A stretch of DNA of 64,000 nt from the NCBI GenBank assembly GCA_902729315.2, contig LR746264.1, forward strand, positions 7,781,878-7,845,877, read 5' to 3'. This document shows positions 1 through 11,649 of the stretch, in pieces. The position numbers and the translations under genes were made by a program. The notes beneath the pieces were generated by a model. The model had not been told where the DNA came from. It ran no database searches and worked only from the letters and a program-made list of their open reading frames with translations. Numbering within the stretch: position 1 is the first letter of the stretch; the number at the start of each line of letters is the position of its first letter. The stretch comes from Spirodela intermedia (Eukaryota > Streptophyta > Magnoliopsida > Alismatales > Araceae).

Positions 1-944
1 GCCGCCGTTCCTTCTCGTCGACGCTGCGCCGGAGACTTTCACAAGGATGAGCACGAGAAAGTAAAGAGAAGGGCACCGGCGTCATGGAATGGGGGCCCAG
101 CCGATGTTAGGGAACGGAGAGAATTGCCCGCGGAAGCCGATTAATCCCGGCCATGAAGCACTTGCCGGGTTGTGTTGAAGTCACTGTGAGACGACTGAAG
201 GTAAGAAGCCTCGCCGGTGGACTAACAGAGAACCGAAAAGCCTCGTCGGCAAAGCCCCCGCTGGACCAACGAAACGACGAGGCAACCCTGTTCTAAGTTC
301 ATTGCGACAATATGCAAGAATCATTTGAAGACATCTTTATGTGAGAAGGAAAACTCACTGTAAGAGGAGGTCAGCAGCTGATGGATCCCATGCGTGGCGC
401 GAGCAGGGTGCAGAAAGCAGGTTAGCACGGAGATTCACAGAGCGTCGCAGGCTCAACGACGATGCGGCAAACGGCAGCAATACCGCAAATGCACTGCAGA
501 AGCATAAGAGCAGCGGAGGGAGAATTCCCAAGAAGATGCAGCCGAATGCAGTCAGTGATCAATGCAGATGTTTTGAATATTATGGCCAAATATGATCGAC
601 AATATCTGAGTTTCCCTTCTCTTTTCTCGAACTATCTGAGTACCCATAGTTTTATCCGGAACTAGCATCGGGTGATAGCCATGGAGGACCGTACTGAAGA
701 TGACAAGGGCATTGCGCGTCTCACTCACAAAAAATTAACCTCTTCACAATCCCCTGATAGATGTTATAGAATAACAGGAGCATGCAATCTGCAAAACTTG
801 CCGCATGGCCTGTTCTGCTTATCAGATTCAGGCTAAAACAAAACAGCTTAGGAAATTATTTTATCAACTTTTTTCTCATTCACTAGAGGATGCAAAGAAT
901 ATTATGAGTATGTAACTATGATTCGATGTATCTACCTTATGTCT
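1..944. other. Unassigned flank at the window start
   Basis: This stretch lies 3' of the PPR gene. The first 480 bases are GC-rich and the rest becomes AT-richer. The short open frames here have no recognisable domain and no conserved splice context, so no gene is called. The last 100-200 bases probably hold the PPR 3' UTR. I see no RNA gene or repeat. Confidence 0.5.
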
Positions 945-3104
945 TCACAGCACTTCATTAGTGACTTCAGAGGCTGAATTCCGAATCTTACTGGAAATTC
1001 TCTCCGTCAAAGCCGAAGCAACTGAATATTTGCTGTCGTCGTAACAAGCATTTACAAACCCAGCATAAGTTATGTAATCCAAGTCGTGGTCTTTGTCCAG
1101 CAATTTGTGGAAGAAGAAGGCAGCCTGCGCCAGTTTTCCTTCAGAAGACAGTTTCCTCACTAAGATATTGGCAGTCCGGACCCAGAGTTTTCCATCAAGC
1201 ATGTCCAAAATAGCCAAAGCACCGGAGATTTCATCTTTCATACAGAGCTCATATGCCAAGGTGACACGAGTCACTTCACATGGGCAGAGTCCCCTATCAA
1301 CCATGGCTCTATACAGGGCCTGCGCTTCTTCTAACTTTGACTCCTTGCAGAGACCGCTAATAAGAGCACCATAAGTTACAGAGTCAGCCACACAACCGTT
1401 GATGGCCATCTTTTCAAAGATCTCCATGGCGAGGTCCACCTTCCCATCCCTGCAATACCCACTTATCATCGAGGTGAAAGTTTGCTTTTTTGGTACCAAC
1501 CCCAGCTTAAGAGCTTCATGAAGAAATCTCTCGCCATCCTCCATTCTCCTTTGCCTGCAGAAAGAAGAAATTAGCGTTGTGTATGTGTGCATATCGGGCT
1601 GGCATCCGAATTTCTCCATCAAATGAAAGAAATCCAAGGCCCGAGATGTATCTCCTTGCTTGCAGAGCTCACTGATGAGAACTGTGAATGTGGCCCGGTC
1701 AGGTAGAGGTCCATATCTGAAGCATGTATGAAGAAGCCTGTAAGCGTCGCCCTCCCTCCCTTTCCTAAAGAGGCAATTGAGAACTGCATTGTAAGTGCAT
1801 ATATTGGGGGGGCAACCTTCTGCAGTCATTTGGCCCATCAATTCATATGAACGGGCCAAATCTCCAGCCTTGCAGTATCCGTTGATCAGAGTGGTGTAAG
1901 TGCTGGCGTTTGGTGCCAGGCCCTGCTCCCTCATCCTCCCCAGCAGCATCTCCGCCCTGTTCATCTTATCCTCCTTACAGTACCCTCCTATCATGGCAGT
2001 GTATGTGAAGACATTTGGCTTGTAATTATCACTTCTTACCAGCTTGAGGAATAGCCTGAATGCTCTCTCTGTCCACCCAATCTTGCACAGGCCGTCAATT
2101 AGGGTAGTGTGGATGAAGACGTTTGGCTTCAGACCCCTCCTGGTCATCTGCTCCAGTGCCTGGAACGCTTGCTTCACGCTGCCTCTCTTGCACAGACAAT
2201 TAATCAGAGAGGAGTAGTTGATCACATTAGGATGCAGACCCAGATCAATCATCTTTTCGAAGGCACATATGACAGTGCCCGAACGATTCGCCTCACTCAG
2301 CGCATCAATCACCACAGTGCACGTCACATTATCTATCGTCAAGCCCCTGTCAATCATTTCCTTCAAAAGCTTCTCCACAGATGTGATGCGACCAGCTCTG
2401 CAGCAGGCAACGATCGTCGTCCTGTAGCTGCAAGCGTCAGGAGAAACCCCGTAGGTGGGCATTTTCCCGAACAGCTGCTCGACGAAATCCGTGGCACCCA
2501 TTTCGGCGGCGACGCTGAGAATCCAATTAGCGGTGTGAACATTGAGACGCAGGCCCTGGTTTCTCATCTCGAAGACCATATCCACCGCCTGCTTCAGCCT
2601 TCCGACCTCCGCGAAGCTCGTCACCATGCATCTCATCACCTCCTGGGCCTTGTCAAAGTTGGCGCGACGGAGAAGGGCGGATGCCGCCGTGATGTACAGC
2701 CGCAGGAAATGCCTGAACTCCTTCTGGGAGACGGCCCAGTGGAAAAAGCTCATCGCCGCCACGGATCCTTCCTCGTCCGCAATCATCGCGAACACGGTCG
2801 CCGCCTGCTCCGCCCTCAGATCCCGCGCATCGATGCGAGCCCTCCGGAGCTTCCAGTCGCCGGCTTCGCACGAGTCGCAGACCAGACGGCAGATTCTTCC
2901 GACGACATCACCCGAGCTCTCAGCAGCATCTGAGACTTGGCAGAAGTTCGCCGGAAAACCAGTCGTTGGATAACTCGGGGCAGGGAGGTGAGAGAAGGCT
3001 GTACACAAGGGCCTCCCCCGCCGCCTAACTCTCGTGAGAAGTGCGAGGAGGTGTGGAGGACTTGTAACCGAGGGGGAGGATGGCGAGCGGAGAGAGAACG
3101 GCAT
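945..3104 (-). CDS. P-class pentatricopeptide repeat protein
   Basis: An intronless frame of 719 residues, as is usual for plant PPR genes. The first real ATG is at 3104; the frame is open further upstream but begins there with a non-ATG codon. The N-terminus is rich in Ser, Pro and Arg with few acids, which fits an organelle transit peptide. From about residue 150 onward there are some 13-14 consecutive 35-residue P-type repeats, with recurring cores such as 'TYTTLINGYCKAG', 'TYTAMIGGYCKE' and 'TYGALISGLCKES'. The last repeats are weaker. No E, DYW or SMR domain follows, so it is a pure P-class protein, expected to bind organelle RNA in a sequence-specific way. It resembles the Arabidopsis At4g19890 group; target RNA and organelle (mitochondrion more likely) are inferred. 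Confidence 0.93.
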   Translation of the reverse strand: MPFSLRSPSSPSVTSPPHLLALLTRVRRRGRPLCTAFSHLPAPSYPTTGFPANFCQVSDAAESSGDVVGRICRLVCDSCEAGDWKLRRARIDARDLRAEQAATVFAMIADEEGSVAAMSFFHWAVSQKEFRHFLRLYITAASALLRRANFDKAQEVMRCMVTSFAEVGRLKQAVDMVFEMRNQGLRLNVHTANWILSVAAEMGATDFVEQLFGKMPTYGVSPDACSYRTTIVACCRAGRITSVEKLLKEMIDRGLTIDNVTCTVVIDALSEANRSGTVICAFEKMIDLGLHPNVINYSSLINCLCKRGSVKQAFQALEQMTRRGLKPNVFIHTTLIDGLCKIGWTERAFRLFLKLVRSDNYKPNVFTYTAMIGGYCKEDKMNRAEMLLGRMREQGLAPNASTYTTLINGYCKAGDLARSYELMGQMTAEGCPPNICTYNAVLNCLFRKGREGDAYRLLHTCFRYGPLPDRATFTVLISELCKQGDTSRALDFFHLMEKFGCQPDMHTYTTLISSFCRQRRMEDGERFLHEALKLGLVPKKQTFTSMISGYCRDGKVDLAMEIFEKMAINGCVADSVTYGALISGLCKESKLEEAQALYRAMVDRGLCPCEVTRVTLAYELCMKDEISGALAILDMLDGKLWVRTANILVRKLSSEGKLAQAAFFFHKLLDKDHDLDYITYAGFVNACYDDSKYSVASALTERISSKIRNSASEVTNEVL

Positions 3105-3667
3105 CTCCAGGTAGCCTTCGGACTTCACGAAGGGCCTTCCATGGCGCAGGTCGGAGAAGAAGGGTCAGTGCCCAGCGACGGACGGAGAAGAAGGATCTTT
3201 GGGCCCCAGTTGGCCTGTTTCAGCGGTCAGCCTACGATGGGGAAATCTTCCTCCATTTCCAGGAGTTCTGATATCAGCGGAATCAGTCCAATGCATGAGA
3301 AATAATTGATCTTAGACAAGGTCCACGTACGTTGACTTCCGATAAAACCCACAACTTCGTCCTCTCTCTTTCTCTCTCTAACTATGTGCACACAGCGATT
3401 ACCTTCAGTCACCTGCCCGCGACAGTCACCAAACAGATGACAAATATATTTCCAAAAGACAAGCAAAGCCTCTTTCTCTCATCTTCTCTCTCTCTAAAGA
3501 AACTGAAGATCAACAGTTCTCTTGTGTATAAAAATGCCATCTTGCCACTAGTTTTCCCCTAGTCGACGACATCAAGTAAGAGGACGAAAGTGTGCCCATA
3601 TTATCCACCATGTTAGCTAAAAGTCGACGATTACGGAAGAAGGTAGCCCTCATCCTTCCTTCCCTCA
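3105..3667. promoter_or_regulatory. Spacer: PPR promoter and MCU 3' region
   Basis: Both flanking genes are on the minus strand, so this 560-base gap must hold the 5' leader and promoter of the PPR gene and the 3' UTR of MCU. Short CT runs occur near 3360-3380 and 3470-3497. No clear TATA box is seen on the minus strand. The open frames here are not supported. Confidence 0.4.
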
Positions 3668-5568
3668 TCAGAAGAGGGTCTTGAGAGTTTCGGAAGGCTT
3701 CCACTGGGGCCTGCTATCATCCAGGGGGGACCTGCACTGCTTCTGCAACTCGGAGAAGCGAGCAGCGTCGAAGTTGTGCTTCACGAAGAGCTTCTTCTGC
3801 CTCGAGAGGAAGAGCCTCTTCATCAAGTCCTGGTAGGTCGGGTCCCTTGAGGTGAAGAGGAAGTAAGCGTATCCGACCAGGAGCCCGGTGGTCGTCGTGA
3901 AGAAGGCGATGGGTTCCATGACGTCCCACGAGAACTCCCAGAAAGTCAACCGGAAGAAGAGGCCCACCTGCACCACGAAGAACCCCAGACCAGACCAGAG
4001 GATCCCCCGAACCTGGCGGTGGGCCAGGAAGTCGATCTCCTCCTTTCTCTTCAAGAGCTCTCGGAGCTCCTCCCGACGGGGATCGTCCTCCGGGGTCAAC
4101 GCCAGCGGGACGGCCTTCTTCATCAGCTCCACCACCTGAAAACGATTTCAAGAGACAAGAGCAGAAGGAGCATTAAAGAAGAAATAAGAAAGGAAGGATC
4201 TTGGAAGCAAGAACGATTCTAAATGGGGAAGCTCTCCGAGCTTCAGAATGGTCTATGACGAATATCCAGCAAAATCCAGAAGGCTCTGAGACTACTTTTT
4301 CATTGATCGATATTTTTCAAACCGCTGACTTTCTCCTAATAGTTTCAGGGGTCCTTGACCATTCATCATCTTCTTGAAGGAAAGTCAGACGAGCAAACCA
4401 GGGAAGAATGGGACATCCTTCAGAAACAGATTGCTACCCGAAGAGGGAGAACTCCAGCACCATGACGGAAGAAATACAGCAAAAAAGGGAGGAAGATCTC
4501 GTGACGGTATGAGATCCCAAGCAATGCCGCTCTAATGCGGTTTCCTTCAAGACGATTACAGGAGCCCAGATGATCTCTCGAGTCCTTCCTAAGATCAAAA
4601 CTATGGTGGGAAGATGAAGAACGCAGTTTTGACCAAAACCCATTATGTCAACGGAAAACCTTGGAAATCGGATCATGGGTTTGGCGTATTTGGGGATTTA
4701 AAGGATTATCCATAAACGACTCCCACCAGCATTGGCGAGCTCCGATGACCAAGAACCCAGAAGAATCCAGAAGGCGGGGTGGGGGGAGGGAACAGTCTCC
4801 TGATCTCTCATTCGCAGGAGAACACATTATCTGTTTCATCCTAAAATTAATATTATGTTTTAAGATAGATTGGCTGTAAAATAATCATATTCAGACCAAG
4901 GTTGGGAAAAATGACCGAAAATCTAGATTCGTATCTGTTAGTATTCCGCAGCAGTGTTTTCGGGGGGTGGGGTGTGGGGGCGGGGGTGGGCTAGAATAAG
5001 ATGAGAAAAAGTACTAAGAGAGGAATCTAGGAATAATCACCTTGTCTGGATGAAGATAGACCTTGTCTCTGAACAGCAGGATCACGCCGGCGTCGTCAAG
5101 GACCCTCGTGAAGGCCACCGCTTCCTCGCCGGACTTGGCCACCCCCATCGCCAAGCAGGCGTCCAAGAGCTCCGAGTAGCCGATCACCTCCTCCCCCTCC
5201 ATCCCCAGCTTCCTCTTCAGAGCCTCCACGTTCACCAGACGCAGCAGCTTCTTCGCCTCCGGGAAGGACAGATTGTCGCCCTCTTCGCGGCCGGGGGCCA
5301 CCACACCGCCGACCTCGCTGCCACCGCCGCCATCGGCTAGAACAGGGGCGGCCCCCGCGGCAGGCGGCGGAGGAGGCGACGACGAAGAAGACGAGGAGAA
5401 CGGCGGAAGATGCGCGGCGGAAGATGGCGAGTACTGCCCCGACGAGGAGAACTCGCGGATCCACGGGAGGTTCCGCCATTGCTCTGCGCACCCACAGCGG
5501 CTCCCCCTCAGCGATCCCCCCACCAGCGCCCGGAAGAGCATCCTGGAGGTCGCCGCCGATCTCCACAT
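3668..5568 (-). CDS. MCU: Mitochondrial calcium uniporter (MCU) family protein
   Basis: Two exons, complement(join(3668..4135,5041..5568)), give 331 residues; the 905-base intron is phase 0 and joins '...LHPDK' to 'VVELMKK...'. This is the pore-forming subunit of the Ca2+ channel of the mitochondrial inner membrane. The N-terminus, Arg-rich and then Ser/Pro-rich, fits a mitochondrial presequence. A matrix-facing region with Leu-rich helices follows. In the C-terminal half a hydrophobic segment (about 222-240), the selectivity motif 'WDVMEP' (246-251) and a second hydrophobic segment (about 252-270) form the signature helix-filter-helix. The acidic D and E of the filter are both present, so a working channel is expected. 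Plants carry several MCU paralogues; which one this is cannot be told. The start is the first ATG, just downstream of a long pyrimidine-rich tract. Confidence 0.93.
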
Positions 5569-5616
5569 CCTTTTCCTTCCTTTTCCCCCCTCCTAAGCAA
5601 CCATGTCACAAAAAAT

Positions 5617-5618
5617 AC

Positions 5619-5657
<39 letters not shown>

Positions 5658-5733
5658 GGGGAGAGAGAGGGGGAGAGGGGGAGAGAGAGGGAGAGGGGGA
5701 GAGAGAGAGAGAGAGGAGCGGGGAGAGAGAGGG

Positions 5734-5769
<36 letters not shown>

Positions 5770-5898
5770 GGGAGAGGGGAGAGAGGGAGAGGGGAGAGAG
5801 AGGGAGAGAGAGAGAGAGAGGGGAGAGGGGAGAGAGAGGGAGAGGGGGGAGAGAGAGAGAGAGAGAGGGAGAGAGAGAGAGAGAGAGAGGGAGAGGGG

Positions 5899-5929
<31 letters not shown>

Positions 5930-5932
5930 GGG

Positions 5933-5968
<36 letters not shown>

Positions 5969-5969
5969 A
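5617..5969. repeat. (GA)n/(GGGA)n purine tract, about 350 bp
   Basis: The plus strand is almost pure G and A over 350 bases, an impure mixture of GA, GGA and GGGGA units. On the coding strand of MCU it is a pyrimidine tract whose near edge is only about 50 bases upstream of the start codon, so it lies in the leader or core promoter. Such tracts can bind GAGA-binding (BPC) factors in plants and can adopt triplex structures. The long open frames across it on both strands are artefacts of its composition. Confidence 0.95.
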
Positions 5970-6718
5970 AGGCGTGGGTTGCGACGGGGCAAGAGGCTGA
6001 GGAGGAGAAGGAGAGGCGGCGAGGGATTTCAGCGGGGCAAGATTAGACTGGTCGCTGCGAGTCACTCTCCCGAACGTTATTTCCGAAATTAAGAGGACCC
6101 CTGCGTCCACATCAACCTATCGACGCGAAATCTTCGGGTTTACTCAAAATCATGCTGACATTCAGAATCTACCAACTTCGGAGCTTTTCATTCAAGGATT
6201 TCTCACACAACCCGGATGAGGAAGAAGACCAAATCCGGCGGCGGAAAAGTATGCGCCGACAGTCGTCCCACCCCCCTATGACTCTTCCTGGGTTTTTGAT
6301 GAGGCGGGCGGGATTGACCAAAATCCTGCCGTCCACCTTGCCGACTGCAGGACATCAGCCGCCCCCTCCCCCCCCCCACCACCACCACCACCTTCCGTTG
6401 CTTTCCTACGAGGAAGGGGGCTGCGATCTCCAACTGTCGCATGATCAAAAGGGATGAGATATGGTCGTCTCCCTAAAGTGTAAAGTGGCCAACTTGCCCA
6501 CCTTCTATCATGGAGAGCTGCGTGGGTTTCCTTCCTAGTCTCTCTCTCTCTCTCCTCGCAGATTTCGGCGGCAGGGGGCGGGGGGAGAAGGAGGGCTCTG
6601 CACGTGCGGCAGGCAATTGGCCTTTGGATTTTCTTTTGGTCCAAGAATTAGGGCGGCGGCAGTGGCCGCACGTGCTGAACACAGAGAGAGAGAGGGGGCG
6701 ACGGCGGTAGCCGTTGGA
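5970..6718. other. Spacer upstream of MCU and 3' of the TLC gene
   Basis: This contains the distal promoter of MCU and the 3' UTR of the TLC gene, both minus strand. There is a C-rich run with CCA repeats at about 6361-6393 and a short CT run at 6539-6554. No further gene is supported. Confidence 0.4.
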
Positions 6719-9700
6719 TCACTGCGCGTGGGTCTTTCTGGAGAGAGCCTTCTTCAGGCCGCGGAGGATCTTCCAGAACCAGAAGATGTTCATCACTGCA
6801 AGCGTGGAAGGCACGGCGAGGAGGCTGTAGAACCCTAAAGTGAACATCGTCTTCACCTGGAGAAGAGGCCCTGGGAAGATCATCAACACGGCCTGCGGAG
6901 AGGATGAAGATCTTCACAGGTTGAGCGAGATTACCTGATCGAAGTTGTGGTACATGTGGCCAAAGAGAAAGAAGAACAGGATGATCCTCGCAAACTGCGT
7001 CGACGAACAGTGGGCGATCAGGTCACCGAGAGAGTTGTTGCCCTTCGTCTGAATTTTTCTCAAGTTGGAAATATTTCATGGGTCTGACTCACCAGCCATC
7101 CAAGAGTCAACGCAATGCCGTTCCACAGATAAAGCTTGGAACTTTTCAGCCCGGAGAGGTCCAGATACCTGCAGAAGAAGCCCTGGTTATTTCTTGCACA
7201 CTGAAAAAATGGCGGCAAGCTGATATGAGGGCACTGGGAGCTGGCGTTCACCATCTTAGGTTTACAAACGGGGTGGTGATCTCAGAGAACAAAACCATGA
7301 GTATGTAGAGATGCGCCTGGCCGCTCAGGAGAGCGAGGGAAAAGGAATACAGGGAGAGCCCGTGGTGGACAATCTGCGCAGGAGATCGCGGCAGAAATGA
7401 ATCAGAAAGAACAACAGCTCACAGAATAACAGCTCAGGAAGGAATCGGTCCTACTTACATATTCCACGCCACCTAAAGCCGGGAATAGCCAAAGAATCAT
7501 CCTCAGGTCATAGATGAAGTAGCCGAGAGAAATCTGGATCCAAGTGCCCACAGATTTGAGTCAACAGAAGATGTGCATAGTTGTGGTGCAAGCTATTTAT
7601 ATATGGAAAATCAGGACAACAGCGGGTAGCCATGGATGAGGTGACAATGGGCCTCAGGCGAGGTGATCGTCGTTTCCTTTCTGAATCATGAGTTGACCAA
7701 AAAATTTGCAGAGTCATGCTAATTAGGAGGGGTACTGCAAGCCAGAGTTTCCTTCAATCTGGGTGGAGGAAGTGTGAGGCTCTTTCCTCTTCTTTTTTTT
7801 TTTGTTCCACAGACAGATCTTTGAAAGATGTGAGCTCCAGTGAGGCTCAGACTCTTTGGAAACTGGGTGGAAAATGCGTACTAGTATATAAAAAATTGAC
7901 TGAAATAGAAGGAATTTCGCTCATTGATCTAGCAATTCAGCAAACAGAACCCATAAATGTGCTCAGCTTTTTCTGAGAATGCTTGAATAGAATACTTCAG
8001 TACATTGAAATGAGAAGATCCAGGAGCAAGAACGCGTACAATGAAAGCAGGGTCAGAAAATTACCCCGAAAATGGCATCAGAAACAACAGATTTTCGGTC
8101 TATAATGAGCTCCGGATGAGCTCCATCCTTGAAGAGGTCTGATATGACTACCAGGTAGAAAGAAACGATGGCTACAACGATTGCATGAAATGTAGAGAAG
8201 CCCCTGCAGGATGAGTTGCAAGAACCTGACAGTCAAAATTAATAAGAAAATGGATGAAAGGAGAAGATCTAGCGTGGAGCGAAGACTGGAAACCAGAAAG
8301 AGTAATCCTCACCGGTTGTTCCACTCGATTTTTTGCGATTCGCTCAGTCGAGAATAACTCTGAAACCGCGATGAGCTAAAACACCTGGTCACTTCGTAGA
8401 CCTTGAAATAATTAAAATGCATCATTAAAAAAAAAAAAACTACCCAATGCTCATTCGAAGAGACAGACATCGAAATGAAACATGAATGCACATAGGGGAA
8501 CATAATTAGTCACAGACAATCGCAGAGTCATGCACACAAATGGGCCAGCAACAAATCTGAGGCGCAACAACAGAATTAAGAAAACAATCATCAACGATTG
8601 TCATAAATTAACATTAATTAAGCGCAATCGAGTGTTCCGACTATTCTCTCTCGAATATGCTGATACAAGAAGGAGAACGAAACAATGAATGCTTGTTTGT
8701 GATTAGATTCAGCAAAGGTTGGAGATCATAATGTATAGACAAGTCTTGTTTCAAAATAATTTTACCTTTAAATAAAAATAAACCAGATTTAGTAGCTCTC
8801 AAAGGAGACTCAGGTGGACAGACGACGGGCATTATGATTTCGAGAGCACATGACAGACACTTGTTTCGTTGATAAAAAAAATCTGTGTTATTTAGCTGAG
8901 CATTGTCCTTTTGCAGGGGTCAGGTTAGCAAGTTCAGAAATAAAGAAACGATTTCAAGTTTCAAATAAATCAGAGAAAATATCGATAGTAAAGCTTGTAT
9001 ACGTGACATAATTAACCGGTAGAAAATCAACAGGCGTATGATAGAGATACAATGGAAAAAAATAAATTCAAGCCACTAATTGAGAAACAAACAAGCTTAG
9101 ATGATCCGCATTACTAGTATCGGAGAACATTAAAATTAGGCGATGATATGATATATTCGCTTCAATATAATGCACTGTACTATCAAACAAATGGAGCAAC
9201 TTAAGGGCGTCATACTTTTGTAATGAACAGTGCTTCGATGGTCCGATTGGAAAACAGTGAATACAGGAAAGGCGGGAAAGCACTTCTCCAGTAATTCGGT
9301 GCGAGTATTCCCTGGGTGACAAGGTCTGCTCCATACCCAAAACTCTTGGACAATACAATTCATCTGTGAGAGTTTCTTGCATATATTATTATATAAACTT
9401 GTGATCAAACAAATATATGGGCATCCGTCAAACAAAATCTCCTTGCTGTTGATTATCAAACAGCTTATCATTAAAGAAGACCGATCAACTTGACGACAAG
9501 AAATAATGAGATGATGAACAACGCCAAAAGATAAAAGTCCTAACACAGATGATCTGATAGAAACAGTGTAAGAGACAATCATACGAGTATTGTCAAACAC
9601 ATTTGAACAAAGGCATTTATGAGGTAAGTCAATCCACTTTGCTATTACCGAGAGTGAAAACGTGCCAGAACAGTAGTACCTACGCGCACCATAACACCAG

Positions 9701-9841
9701 GCAAACCTTACACGGGTCTAAGATTTCTAGAGGGATTGTACGAATGAGAAGGCAGGTGCTTACAATCTTGCTCATAATTACGCCGCAAGCAATAGATATA
9801 GGCCACAGAACCCGTTCACACGCGCCGAAATTGATGTTCAT
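6719..9841 (-). CDS. TLC-domain (TRAM/LAG1/CLN8) membrane protein, TMEM56-like
   Basis: Eight coding exons, complement(join(6719..6892,6935..6994,7093..7168,7252..7373,7459..7533,8065..8203,8313..8401,9764..9841)), all GT-AG with phases that fit, give 270 residues. The first exon encodes 'MNINFGACERVLWPIS'. The protein is a chain of hydrophobic segments forming one TLC domain; landmarks are 'VEWNNR'-like 'IEWNNRGFSTFHA', 'SDAIFGISLGYFIYDL', 'VEYIVHHGLSLYS' (the conserved HH) and 'SEITTPFVNLRW'. It ends in 'FWFWKILRGLKKALS', as in the plant TMEM56-like proteins of about 270-280 residues (At1g31300/At4g19645 type). It lacks the ceramide-synthase Lag1 motif, so it is probably a lipid-sensing or lipid-handling protein of ER or plasma membrane and not a ceramide synthase. 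Its exact role is unknown. Confidence 0.92.
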
Positions 9842-10918
9842 ATCTCCTGTTGTAATGCTCCGAAACTATCAGGGAACCGAAGTCTGTATTGAAAAAAAAA
9901 AAAAAACAAGATGTTGAGTTAGACAGGACAAGACGTCGTAGATGTGAAGACGTGAAAAATCTTAGAAACCCATAGCCGACGATTCTTAGAGATTAATCAT
10001 TTCCAAGAACGATGACATGACTGAGTCTGTCCTAAGTTTAACAGAAAGAAGCATATCGTGGAGAACCGTGGGGAACAAGAAAGCAGTTACATGAGAAAAA
10101 ACCCGCATGAGACAGAGGGACCCAATTATAGATCACAATCGGAAATAAGAAATAAGAATAAGACGTACGAACTAGGATTATAAGAACGCGAAAAAAATTT
10201 CAGAAAACGCCTCCACAAGCATCCTTGTAAGACAGAGAAAACAGTCGCCAATCCGCGCTACTCCCCTGAAAAAAAAAAAATGAAAAATCCCCAAGCTACC
10301 CATGTCTTCAATTCCAGGGAGAGGAGTAAAAAGCAGGGATCCGACTCTTCGCGCCAGAGTCGCCTGAAATCGGCGAAGCCATCGCGGAACCAGATCCGGA
10401 GGCAGAGAAGGCAACCTTAGCGTCGCTTCCAAAAACGCCACTCGCAGATTGGGAAACACAGCTCACCAGAAGCGGACGAACGGACGCACGAGGAACGGGG
10501 AGAGTCCACCGAGTTTACCCCGACGACCGGGAACCCGTTCTCGATCTTTTCTACCGCCGCCGCCGCGAAGGATCGAGGAAGCTACAGTCGACGGCACTCC
10601 CCTCCGCCATTTTTGCACATCAGGCCGTCGCAAATACTCAACCCCCGCGGGAGAAGATCCACACGTCCAAGCAGCAGTGCCTGGTTCCCCCTACTCGTTC
10701 CAGAATATTCCCTCGAATTGGACGAGGAGTCGCCGACCTCTAGCGGCCGGGGCCACCACAGTTCGCCGTCGGCGAGAACTCCGGCGACAGGCCCGGTGAG
10801 CCCCGGCGGTTAACCTTACCCCCCACCGCCTGCTGCGCTGGCATTCTGCATCGAAGAAATTCAGGCGGGGAATCTTCGTGAGGGCGGAGTTGGAGCAGGT
10901 GAGCGCATCCATTGACCG
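9842..10918 (-). promoter_or_regulatory. Probable 5' UTR of the TLC gene with an intron
   Basis: Upstream of the ATG a good acceptor (T-rich tract then ACAG, exon edge at 9883) is followed by a 42-base leader. A matching donor, CTG|GTGAG, lies at 10467/10466, so a leader intron of about 580 bases is likely. The first leader exon would run from about 10918 to 10467. The structure is inferred from consensus only. Confidence 0.4.
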
Positions 10919-10946
10919 GTGATCGCACACCGAACAAGACCGCGTC

Positions 10947-10954
10947 TTTTATAG
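10947..10954 (-). promoter_or_regulatory. TATA box of the TLC gene
   Basis: On the minus strand the sequence reads CTATAAAA, a near-consensus TATA box. It would place transcription start at about 10915-10920, upstream of the inferred leader exon. Confidence 0.5.
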
Positions 10955-11649
10955 ACCATTCGCCATCCACGCACCCAAAAAAAGTAAATCCAAAGTTAAA
11001 ATATAAACTTAATAAATAAATAAATGCCAGCGCTTCGGGCATCTTATCAGGTCTCGGATTTTGATTTCGGTGCTCTCCCGTCCTCCTCTAGAGGCCGTTG
11101 ATATGTTCATAAATATTATTTTAATCAGAGCGCCGAATTGTTTTTTTAAAAAATACACTCGTAATTACGAGTGGATTTCTTTGTGGAAAAACCGGTTTTT
11201 ATTTTCTTCAACCAATAAATAAATATATACCAGAAAAATGCGTGTTATTAAATAATTCGGAATTATCCGAATCATTTAGGGATAGTCATGCTTTGTTTTT
11301 AACGGCTCATTCCCTAGGAACGAAAGTACCCTGTTACCGTACTCGGATCACCATAGAGTCCGAATTATCTAATGAACAGCTAGCGAACAGCCAATGAACT
11401 GCTATCGCATCTCGAGCTGAGCCCACCAATGAGCAGCCAACTTTCTCGGCCTTTAACGAGGGAGCACGCGGCGGGCATGAACAGTTGGCGTTGACAATGA
11501 TGGATCATACGCTGTTCCTCTCTAATTTCCCGAAATAAACGAAGAGGAGAAGGGTTTTTCTATGCCGTGGTTGGAGGGGAAGAGCACCGTCGACAGGGCG
11601 ATAACCGAAGCTTCTTCCTTGCTTAACTCGCCGTCTCCGGCGGCGGCGC
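10955..11649. other. Spacer between the TLC promoter and the SCARECROW stop
   Basis: This AT-rich stretch with TAAATAAATAAA-like runs near 11010-11025 and 11215-11225 holds the TLC promoter and the SCARECROW 3' UTR. No gene or repeat family is recognised. Confidence 0.4.

Noticed and set aside
2109-2933. 274-codon frame antisense to the PPR gene
   Set aside because: It is a shadow of the conserved PPR frame, without any domain of its own.
5410-6110. Open frames of 128-222 codons on both strands across the GA tract
   Set aside because: They consist of Arg-Glu or Ser-Leu runs imposed by the simple repeat and have no other content.
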